Shown here: in pieces, positions 50,814-61,642 of the stretch | Layout of the letters: every line of letters starts with the position of its first letter | Numbering within the stretch: the first letter of the stretch is position 1 | NCBI RefSeq assembly: GCF_000002995.4 | Contig: NW_025062479.1 | Span: 13,773,721 to 13,837,720, forward strand | From: Brugia malayi | Lineage: Eukaryota; Nematoda; Chromadorea; Rhabditida; Onchocercidae | Direction: 5' to 3' | Length of the DNA: 64,000 nt | Notes under the pieces: generated by a model | What the model was told of the DNA's origin: nothing | What the model saw: only the letters and a program-made list of their open reading frames with translations | Databases searched by the model: none | Translations under genes and position numbers: made by a program

Positions 50814-53800
50814 GAATTCATTTCAGTCAATTAGCATTTAGGCAAACAGACGAACATTGATTCCACTTTCAATTCCTATATAAAAAGCGCATTTTAAATT
50901 GTGAATTTTCGCGCATGATTATGCGACAAATTATTTGGACGATGATTTTAATCTATGGATAATTATGTTTATAGCATATTATTATACATATACTGCAGTA
51001 TTTTTTAAATACGTTTTGAAGATATATTCATTTCTTTTTTTTTTTAATTCAGAGAGATTAAAGATTAGTAAATTTCAAGAGATAAAAAGGTATTCAAATT
51101 AACAATAAGCTTATTAATAATCCTTAACCCATCTTAACTAATATGTTCAAAAAGAAAAAATTATTATTAATACATCGTTTTCTTTTTCATTAAAACAAGA
51201 AAAAAAGTCAAAATTACTGTTGTTGTTGTTGTTTTCGTTGCTAATTTTAAATTGTAAACAAAATATTATTCTTTCCTTAATTTCATCAAATCTTATTTTG
51301 CACAAAGTATTCAAAGATTTATTGAGCTATCTAGTAGTTTTAAGTATTATAATAATAACCATTGCTGCATCAATTATTCCATTCAAATAATTTTAATAAA
51401 ATTTTAATGCATTTTCCTAATTTTTCATCCCTTTTTTAAAACTAAACTTTTTCAAGCAACTTTTCAAGTAACTTTCTTAGATGATTTGTTGCACATTTTT
51501 TTTTAGTTTTTTTTAGAAAGCACATTTTTTATTGTTTTTATTATTTTACTACAGAATAAACAAGTAATTTCTATTTTACTTAAACATTCTAACTTTTTTT
51601 AAAACATTTTTTTAGAGATAAATTACTTTAAAAAATATATATTATACATATGCAACATTTGAAATACTAAATGAAAACAGTTTACATAACTTTTCAAATA
51701 AATCATTTTTATCACAATCTTAATGAATTTTATCCATTATTTTTTATTTCATATTATTTAATATGACGTGATAGGACAAATTCGTCAGTTATCTTAAAAT
51801 TTCCATCTATCAAACAAATTGATTTCATCACTGGTTAAAGATACCAACCAAATTGGCTTAAAAGTACTTTTTTTTTTGAAAAAAGAAAAAATGATTAATA
51901 ATTACTTTTAGTAAGTGCTATTTTGTTGAAACTAATATTGTTAATAAAAAAAAGTAACTGTTGCACAATTTATAGTGATGGAATTTTTAACAAACTTTCA
52001 TGAAACATTTTTAATAAATTTTAGCAATGAATGATAAAAATTATTCATTAAGCTAAATATTTTTCGAAAATTATTTTCAGAAAAAAAATTCTTTGTCGTA
52101 AAATGATAAATATTTACTTAGCAGACTATAATACATCTTCAAATGAACTTAGAAGTAAAAATGAATAGAAAGATATAAAGGTTAAAAAAAGAGAAGTTAA
52201 AATGAATGATTTATTTGTGTAGAATGGTTAGAACTAATTATTTTAATATAATTAAACAAATTTTAAATAAAATTTAAATACTTTCTCTTTTCTTTCTTCA
52301 CTATTCCTATTGAAATATTTTTATTAATGCTTTACCATTACCTTATATATATATATATATATGGAGAGAGAAAGAGAGAGAGAAAAAAAAGAAAAAGCTA
52401 TTTCTTGTTTACGCTTGAATTAGACCACTAAGTATAATTTTGTTTGAGCATTGAAAATTGTTAAGCGATAAGTGTAAATAAAAAATTTTAAGTGCTAGCT
52501 ACAAATAATTCTCTCTTTTTTAGTAACATAATTGTCATTGATCAATGATTTTTAGATGTCTGATTAAATTGAAATTTTTTCAAATATGCAAAATTTCATT
52601 ATTTTAAATATTAATAAAATTTGATTTATTTTATACAAACTATATATGTTTGATACATATTTTGTCTCACTGTATTAAATTAACTTTCATTCATCTCTTT
52701 TATTTCTTTTTTTTTTTTTGCTTTTATTTCACCTTTTTTTTAAAAAAATATTAAACAAAAAGGTTCTTTTTTTTGGACCAAAATTTAATTGCTTATTTAA
52801 TTTTAATAAACTTAGTCATTTGATAAATCATGCATATGAATTTTAGATTTTATTCAATTTTTTAGCAAAAATATTGAAATGATTATCGCATAATTCGCAT
52901 TTACATTTATTTAATAAGCATTTCTCATTTGAATCATCTATATATTATTATTTTTGTTGTTATTATTATCGTTATTTATTATCATTACTATTATTTTTAC
53001 TACTACTACTCTTATCATTACTATTACATAAAATTATTACTTTTATTATTACTACCCTTATCATTATTACTACATAAATTTATTATATTTTAAAAATATT
53101 CAGTTTTTTCTTTAGTGTAAGTAGAAACATTCAATAATATAAAGCTTTGATTACTGCCGCCATATTTACTTATGCTATATTCTGAAATTATTGAAATATT
53201 TCTTTCATCTATCTCTTCAAAGTCCTTTCTTTTTTTTAACAAATTTAATATTTATTTAATTGATTTCGTCCATGATACTCTTCCCATAGCCAAAAAAAAG
53301 CGATAATTAAAAAGAAAAGAAAAAATGCTACTTATCATATCTGTAATGAAATAGGTATGTCTTTAAATCAGCTGGGTACTTTTTCTAAAACTAACATTTA
53401 TAAAATGCAATGAAAAAAAAAAAAAAAGAGAATAAGGAAAAAAAAATATTTTCAAATAGATATATGCTTTCTGCATTTTTAATAATGAGCAAAATTCAAA
53501 ATAAAATTACTCCATAACACTATAAAAATATTTCATATTTACCTAAAATTCATTTATTTTAAATATGAATAAAGTATATTTTTTTACTTCATAACAATAG
53601 GTTATTTAAAACCTCAAAATTCAAAAAAAAAAAAAAGAAAAAAATTTGCTATTTTATAGTAACATATGGAAACATATTCACATATCTATCGCTCTTTTAA
53701 GTTTAATATATTACACTTTTCATTAGGAAAATTCTAATTAAAAAAAAAAAAAAAAAAAAAAAAATAAGCAGTTTTCTTAAGCAATAACAATTCCAATCAC

Positions 53801-54709
53801 AATTCCTTATGAATATAAATATATAATCCAAACACATAAACATGTAAAAAACACATACATATGACATATTTTAATTTTCTCTTTAAAAAAAAATAAAAAT
53901 TATCTTGAACATTGGAAAAAAGTTTTTGTACATATATTTCAAATCATTTCAATCTTTTTTTTCATATTATAAAAGTAATTCAAAAAAAAGAAAAGGAAAA
54001 ACACATATTCGTCCCTTATTTGCTTGTCATCTTTCTTTAAATGCTTTCATAATTTTTTTTTTTTTCACTTTCCCGTTACTTTTTCGTAAAATCAATATAA
54101 AAAAATTTTTTCAATATAAAATTCATTATTTCAGCCCTAATTTGTACAATTTCTATCGTTTTTTTGCCTAAAATTTTAATAGTTTGAATATTAAAAGAGC
54201 AGAAAAATTTTTTTTTTCTTCACAATTATGTAATTTTATTCATCTGTCATTAAATCATTTTTTTTTGTTGCTAACTCAATTTTACTTCAAAGATGATTTG
54301 AATTGTGATGAGTTCAAACAAAGAAAAAAATTAAAAAGATTATATGCAGTTGTAATAAGCTGAATTTTAAACTTTTTACCAAGCTTTTGTTTTTTCGTTT
54401 CCTTTTTTTTATTCAATTTACACAACATGATTTAATTTAGAGAGAATTTATCAATGATAATTTGATCAAAGAGATAAAAAATAAATAAAAATATTTATGA
54501 ATATTTAAATATAATTACTACGTTATTATGGACATACGTGTATGAATTATTTATAATTGGGTACAATTTAGTAAAGAGAAGTTTTTATTATCACTCATTA
54601 TATTTATTTGAGAAAGGAATTTAAAGAGGATAATCTTATGAAGAAGAGATGACAAGAGAAGAGATTGCTGGGTGACAGAAAATAAACTCTTGTTGAGATA
54701 GTCTTTAAC

Positions 54710-54738
54710 AGAGGCGCTAATCGACGATAAGCGCCTCT
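54710..54738 (+). other. Perfect 9-base GC-rich hairpin
   Basis: AGAGGCGCT (54710-54718) and its exact reverse complement AGCGCCTCT (54730-54738) flank an 11-base loop, and TATTGTTTTT follows. In DNA this AT-rich, a GC-rich perfect stem is unlikely to be chance alone. It could be a small structured RNA, a transposon-end relic or a foreign fragment; nothing else identifies it. Confidence 0.6.
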
Positions 54739-57700
54739 ATTGTTTTTAGAATAGCATAGCTAATACAAATGCTTTCAACTAGGTGTTTCTGATATAGAAT
54801 ACATATATTTATACTTCAAATTAATTCACTTTCTAAAAGTATTATCAGACAAAATAGTAGTTTCAAAATTTATAGTTATTAATTCTGCTTGTTTTTTATT
54901 TTTATTTATAACAAACATAAACTTAACTTGCTGGATTGTCCACAAAAATTGCTTTAAGGTATAGAAAAAATATGTGTTTAAAAAATTTATTACCATATTA
55001 TATCTTTATCAGTTCATATTATCTTCATCCAACACTCATTTATCATTAACAATCTTTTACACTTATCTCTTAATCTTTCTTCTCATCCTAGGGCAATGAT
55101 TTCTTATAAATTAAAATTATTGTGAAAAATTTTAAATTTGCAAAACTCTTTTTATTTTCATTTTTTAATTTTATTTTCTATTATTTGCTTATGTATAAAA
55201 TGAAAGTTTTCATTTTATACATATTTTTTTAAAAGATTTTTATACTTTCTTTTTTCTTTTCCCAATTGAAAAGAAAGAAATTTCTTCCGTAGAAATTTTA
55301 AGAAAAGAAAAGAAAGAAAAAAAAATCTTTTATTCTTTTCCTGTCTATTTTACCTTCCCGTTATTTAATCGTTGGGAGGAAATTATATCAAATGTTGAAC
55401 ATATAAATAACATAAAAGAGAATATTTATAAGAATAGAGAAAAAGAGAGAGAAGGGAAGGAGAGAGGAAGAGAGAGAGAGAGAGAGGGAGAGAGAAACGA
55501 AAGCTAATTTAATGGTAATTGATGACGTCCTTAATCGACTTTTTCTTTTTATCATGTATGATTTCATTCATTTTGTTCAAATATTATGTATACACATATA
55601 TTTTTTAAACCAAATACATTTTAATAGATTTCCATTTCCATTTCGAATTCCATTTCTACTTCGGATTTCGCTTAATGTTTATTTATAATGGGAATGCATA
55701 AAAAAGGAAAAGAAAAGAAGAAATTTGCTTCTTATGAATGTGTGTTAAATTTTATAAAGCTATGAAATAAGTAAAATTTGAAGTTTCACAAAAAAAAAAA
55801 AAAAATTTTTTTATAAATAATCCAATCATAATACTACAAGCTAAGAGTTAAAAGTAAACAAAATTATATGAAAACTAAAAAAACAAATAATAATTTAATA
55901 TTTTATGGCTTCATTGATACAAAGTTTATTGCATATCTTCAAAATTATAAAAAGATAAATGTAATTAAAAAAGAAAAATGAATAAATAAATTTGAGAAAA
56001 TCCTAAAGATTTAAAAATGAAAAGAAAAAAGTTATGAATTTCCTTTTTTCTCTTGTTATTTGATCTTCTTATTCTCTTTGTTTCTCATCAATTGATTTAA
56101 ATTTTTAGTCCTTTTTTTAATTTTTTTCTCATTAGAAATAAAAATACTAAACCTCAAAGAAAGTTCATTTAAAATTCATTGATGAAAGGCCATATATATT
56201 GTTGCTTATATGAAATTTTTTTTTTGAAATTGATGTTAAAAAAAAGGAAAAAAAACTATCCATTCTTAATTTTACATTTTGAATAATGAATGGTGACACA
56301 AAATTACACGTTCAATAAGGCGACATTTCTTGATTATACAAAAAAAAAAAAGGAAAAAGAAAGAGGAAGGGACGAGAGAGAGGGAGAGAGGGGTAAAGAA
56401 AGAATTCCATAATATATTTTCATCCATATTTTTCTAACAAATTACATTTGCCAACATAACTATCGATAAAGTTAGCAACAATCTTTTTCTTTAAAAAAAA
56501 AAAGTACATGACCTTTATTAATTTACTTCCTTTTTTTATTATTCAAAAAGCCCTCGATAAATCTTATTTGTGTAAAATTATCTAGGAAATTATATCAAAT
56601 AATAATCCTCAAAAAATATAGTTCTCCAAAAAAAAATTTTTTTTTCTTTAATGCTATAGAAAAAACGATAAAAAATTTACCAAGTATTATATGGAATTAC
56701 TTGTGAATATTTAAACTATTTTATGTTCTTCCTTTTTTTTTTTTTTTCATCTCTTTCATTATATAGCTTGTTAAAAAATTTCATAGTACAATAAATATTC
56801 GATAGATATGAAAGTGATATTTCAAAATATTTGTGTATAAATTTAAAGAATTTCTCCTTTTTTTAAAATATTTCTCTTTCTTTTTATTATTTCATATGAT
56901 TTGAATTGAAATGTTGAGATTTTTATTCTCAATTTCCATATGCTTTATGAACGAATTTGGTTGTATGATTGTGCAACAAGCCATAATAAAAAATGGCTCT
57001 TTGTTGAGGCCTAGGCTTCACTTACTTATGGCTTTCATATAGATGTAAGCTATGCTTCATAGTTTATCTCATATCATAGTAGTTCTTTCCTTCTTTTTTT
57101 TTTAACATTGAGTGCAAATATGCCCCATTTTGCATTTCACTGATACTTTTTTTTCCCCTTTTCTCGTGAATTTTATAAATGTGTAATTGCTTGAAATTAA
57201 AATATAAATTAGTTCAAAATTCATATTTTTATTTAAAAATAGAAAAGATTAATTTTTAATTTAAATTAATTTTTTTTTTAATTTTAAATAGAATGAATAT
57301 TTAAATCTGTTTGGTAAAGTTTTCGTAAGAATGTATGTATATGAATTGTTACTAGTTTATTTCAATTTTGATGTAATCAATATTTTTTTTAATGGCACAA
57401 TGTTTGTAATTGTTTCTTTTTCCAAAATATTAAAGCTGAAAGATTAATAGAATAAAGCAGTAAAAAATAATATCAAAATGAATACTTTAGCGTATGGTTA
57501 ATTAAGTTATTAATTTAAAGATGAATTAAAATGATTTATTGGATCGTAAAAATATATGCATAAAATAATTGTTTCTATTAAATATTTCTATAAATTATTT
57601 CAAATTCCTTTAACATAAAACTCTCCAATAATTTTTAAATTAATTCTCTTCTCTCATCTTGAGTGTTGAATCTTTTTTTTTTCTTGTATTTCTCTTTCAT

Positions 57701-58369
57701 TATCAAACTTATTTAAAAAAGTTTACATTTTATAAACAAATTATAGGAACTGACATTTTATCAGTTCAAAGTTAACAATTCAAAGTTGAAATTTATTAAA
57801 TTTCAGAAGAGAAATAGCTTAAGCTTTAAATTATTGCTTCTTGTCTAATAAGCGAAAATTGAAATTAGACGTTTTATTAAGCTCTATGTAATATTCAACG
57901 AATGAAACTACAGCAAAAATAACACAGATGAGTAATGCAATAAGATATTCTCTTATCACTTTATCACTTCATTTTCAGTTTTATTAGTATTATTTTTTTT
58001 TTCTTTGACTTCAGAAATGATTCCTTTAACTATCATTCATTATTTTTATTACTATCATTATCATTCCCTTTTGTCTTCAAATCTTCCAAACCTCTTATGA
58101 TATTATCACTCTTAATTTAGACATAATACTTGGAAAACATAAAAATCTTATTATCAGTCCAAAAAAGAAGAAATCCCAAATAGCCATTCTTGGTTAAGGA
58201 GAAGAGAAAGAAAATAAAAGATTGCTATAGCAACGTTTCTGTTTACAATGCCGTGCTTATGATTTGAAAAAAAAAAAAAAAAACATATAGGCTCATTTTC
58301 TTGGCCCATCTCACATTGAAAAATTTATGGGTTTTATCTGGAAATAACATCAAAAAAAAGGATCTGAAC

Positions 58370-58565
58370 TAACTGATCGAGCGATGGTGTGCGGTGCGGG
58401 TGGGTAAGGCATTAGGACTTTAGGAGCAGGGAGGAATGATCGAAGAGAGTAGGTGGTTGTATGGAAAGAAAGAAGCAAAGACTGATGATTCAAATTACGA
58501 AGAGTTAGAGAGAGAATGAAGAGAGAAGAAGATACACAGAGACTAGAGGGTAAAAAAAGAAAAAA
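58370..58565 (+). promoter_or_regulatory. GC-richer, purine-rich island; possible regulatory element
   Basis: Within the gene-poor 12 kb, this stretch stands out by a G-rich plus strand (GGTGTGCGGTGCGGGTGGG at about 58387-58405, then many AG-rich words). No open frame with exon borders is seen in it. A regulatory element or an uncharacterised transcript is a guess based on composition only. Confidence 0.25.
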
Positions 58566-59250
58566 AAGCTTAGAAGGGCGTGGAAGACATTTTTCGAAAA
58601 ACTAACTTTAATAGCAGACAAATTTTTCAAATTCCCAATGCTCGGTTTTTTTTTTTTTTCATCCGTTTTTTTTTTTTTGGTATTCACCAATGGCTCATTT
58701 TCCGTACGAAAAGTTCAGTTGACAACTGTTTCTTTCATTTTTGCATTTTAATGAATTGTCAATGGTTAAATATTCTTTTTTTAAAAAAAAAAAAAAATTC
58801 ATAGAAGTTAATCAATTATTAAATTATTTGATTGAAAAAAAAAAAGGACAAAAATTTCCATTGATTATTATTACGTTTAATTACAATCAAATATAATAAT
58901 AAATAGTTTGAAAAGAATTATAATAAAAATTCGGAAAAAAAGATTAATGAATATTAAGTGTAAGATGAGAGATTAAGATTAAATACTTTTTTTAGAAGTG
59001 AAGTATTGATTAGTTTATAAATTTAAATTATTCTAAATAAGTACTCAAGAAGATATCGATTTTTGTTGCTCATATTTAAGTTTCTTATGCACGTAATATG
59101 TCTTATTATTTGCTATAAATAACTGCTTATTTCATTTAATACATTGCAAAAATGATATATTTATGTTTATCATTCCTGAGTTTATGAAAATTAAGTAAGG
59201 TATTAATCGACTTAATTAAGCTAAATTCAATTTAATTTAAATATTTAAAT

Positions 59251-59253
<3 letters not shown>

Positions 59254-59295
<42 letters not shown>
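59254..59295. repeat. (TA)n microsatellite
   Basis: About 21 uninterrupted TA units. Confidence 0.9.
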
Positions 59296-59298
<3 letters not shown>

Positions 59299-59359
59299 AA
59301 AGGCAACGTATGATGCATAAGCTATACAAATGATATGATTACATAGATGATTACTCGCA

Positions 59360-59398
59360 TTTAATCATTAATCATTAATCATTGATCATTAATCATTA
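59360..59398. repeat. Heptamer tandem repeat
   Basis: Five to six head-to-tail copies of TTAATCA, one with a single change (TTGATCA). Confidence 0.85.
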
Positions 59399-61463
59399 CT
59401 TCCGAATACATTAAAACCTTTTTTTGATGCACTTAAATTATGAAATGAAACTTCAACTGTTATTTCATATTTTATGATAATGTTAATGTTAATCTTATCA
59501 ACTGCAAAAATAATGATATCCTTACAAGAATTAAATCATTATTATTAAGATTTCAATGGTCAAATATCCTTCTTGAAGCACTGAATAATTTTAATAAAGA
59601 AAGACAAATAATTGTTTAATATTTGTTTTAATAATAATAGTAATAAAACAATGATCAAGTGGTAATATATCTGTTACATAACTGAAAATTTTTATCGCAT
59701 AATTAATTATTAGTAAATTTATTAATGCTTTTGAAGTATTTACCAATGAAATAGTTATGTTGAAATAAAAGATGGAAAAATGAACTTTACAATTATTAAT
59801 CACTTTTTTTCTAATCTATTTCACATACATGTTATTTTTTTTTTCATTCATACAGATCAATAATTTAATTAATAATAAAATATTACTTCTAGAGTCTTTT
59901 TTTATTTTTTATTATTGTTGATTGATGTACTAAAAAATCTCAATAAATCGTTAATCATTTCATTCGCTCTCGTCTTATATTGAAATTTTTTAAATTAATA
60001 ATAACCATAATACATGTAAATATACATGGAAAACATCTGGCAGCAGCTGCACAAATAGATGAAAATGTGAAAGTGAATGAGTAAGTAAATCTAACACCTG
60101 CTAAACACTCATGCTAGTAATTCTTTTATGTTTAGTTAATCGGTCAAATGTCACCATTTCATATTTTCTTTAACACTTTTTAACTTATCTGAATTTGTTA
60201 TCACATTTTAAGCATAAATTAATTCATTAGTTTTCGTTTCTGTTATATTGATAGAAATATTTTGTAAAGCATAGTAGTTATATAATAAATTTTCATTCAT
60301 CCTATTTCATTTAATTCAAAGTTTCTTTCACATAAAATTTTTGACTCAATTAGAAATTAAGTAAATATGTGGAAAAAATTTCCATTTTTTTAAATTTAAT
60401 ATTAGTATTTAATGAGATGTCCATAGCAACTGTTTAGATGTTTACTTTTGAAGGTATCGTTTTAGAAAAACAAAAAAAACAAAAAAACAAAAAAACAAAA
60501 AACAAAAGAAAAAATGGATCGAATTAAAATTTAGATCTAATTTTTTCAATTGTTTTTCAACTTTATCTTTTTCGTTTTGTCTGTTTTATTATCGTTTAAA
60601 ATTCATTACTTTTTTATTGCTTATAATGTAAAATGAAATGTTCTTATCAAATAAAACAAGCAAATTAAATCGAAATTGTTCCATTTGTTTATCTTCTGCT
60701 AATGAAACCACTGTTCTTAATTTTATTTCAACTTTTAGCCATCAATTTACTCAACTATTTTCGTTTTCCTCTTTGCTCTTAGTTTCAAATAAAAACATTC
60801 GATGATAAAATTTCTGTTAGCTAATTTCAATACTTTAAAATAAGACTTCATCCCTTTTTTTTTTTGCTTCTTTTTAATTCATGGAAAAAAAGAGGGAAAA
60901 ATGATAACACGTTAGTCTTAATTTTCGAAATTGAAAAAAAAAAAAACGCCAAAATTTTGTAAAACAATTTCTAAAAAATCAACTTTTTATTCTTATCACT
61001 TTTCTATCAAAATTTGATAGCCTGAAAATAAATCAGAAAAGGAATAAGAAAAAACTTAAATCAATTTTTCCATTTTTTTAGCATTTGTTATTACTATCAT
61101 ATAATGTAATGTTACTAATTATTTTTTGCATTTTAATTTTAAACAATTAAATCGATTTCTTTATATTATAAAATAAATTTGTTTTTTTTTTTTAAAAAGC
61201 AGTTGTTATTTTGATAATTCTTGGTAATGTTGCGGAATAAAACAAAATATTATTCATTTATAAAATTGTTTTTTTTTTTTTTTTTTCAGGTAAAGTAAAA
61301 CCAAAAACGAAAAGACTATCAAATATTATAAATTATTTGATTTGCTTAACTTAAATGATTTAAAAAATTTCAATCTGACCACAATGGAACTGAATGTATG
61401 AATGAAATGAATTGAAATTTTTTTTTGAAAAAAAAATTTAATGCATCAATGTGATAACATCTG

Positions 61464-61642
61464 ATGCTTCGTAGTTACTATATTTTTCCGCGATTTGTTC
61501 TTATGGTTATTCTTGTACTATCCATAATAAACCATCATCATCATCATCATTGGTTTACAAATGCGTCAAATGCGCCATCATCATGCACCATTGAAAATGC
61601 TATCTGTTCCGCAAGTGATGCACGAATTTGCCGAAATTCAAG
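61464..61642 (+). CDS. Candidate first coding exon of a secreted protein (partial)
   Basis: ATG at 61464 opens a frame of 59 codons plus two bases, ending at a donor AG-GTCATT. It encodes a hydrophobic signal segment (FVLMVILVLSII), six histidines from a CAT repeat, and then a cysteine-bearing stretch SSCTIENAICSASDARICR. A strong poly-T CAG acceptor at 61270-61289 could be a trans-splice or UTR splice site. The C-x6-C spacing loosely recalls GDNF-receptor/GAS1-type domains, but one exon is too little to call a family. Later exons were not found before 64000. The base composition is clearly less AT-rich than its surroundings, which supports real coding. Confidence 0.45.

Larger units (their letters stand above)
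49005..61289. other. About 12 kb with no supportable exon (large intron and/or spacer)
   Basis: The hemicentin exon at 48848-49004 needs an upstream Ig half-exon in phase 0, but I found none on the minus strand up to 61 kb. The region is very AT-rich, with many A/T homopolymers, GA-rich tracts (about 50454-50477, 52362-52384, 55438-55496, 56361-56394), a tandem duplication at 50551-50813, a GC-rich hairpin at 54710-54738, a GC-richer island at about 58375-58560 and (TA)n at 59254-59295. Either this is one very long hemicentin intron, or the 5' exons lie elsewhere. Confidence 0.55.

Noticed and set aside
59360..59398. Heptamer repeat considered as a CRISPR-like or telomeric array
   Set aside because: No spacers, the unit is not the nematode telomere repeat TTAGGC, and the context is eukaryotic.
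60030..60085. Short GC-richer piece (CATCTGGCAGCAGCTGCAC) with a GTAAGT downstream, like a tiny exon
   Set aside because: No start codon or partner exon in frame; at most an E-box cluster.
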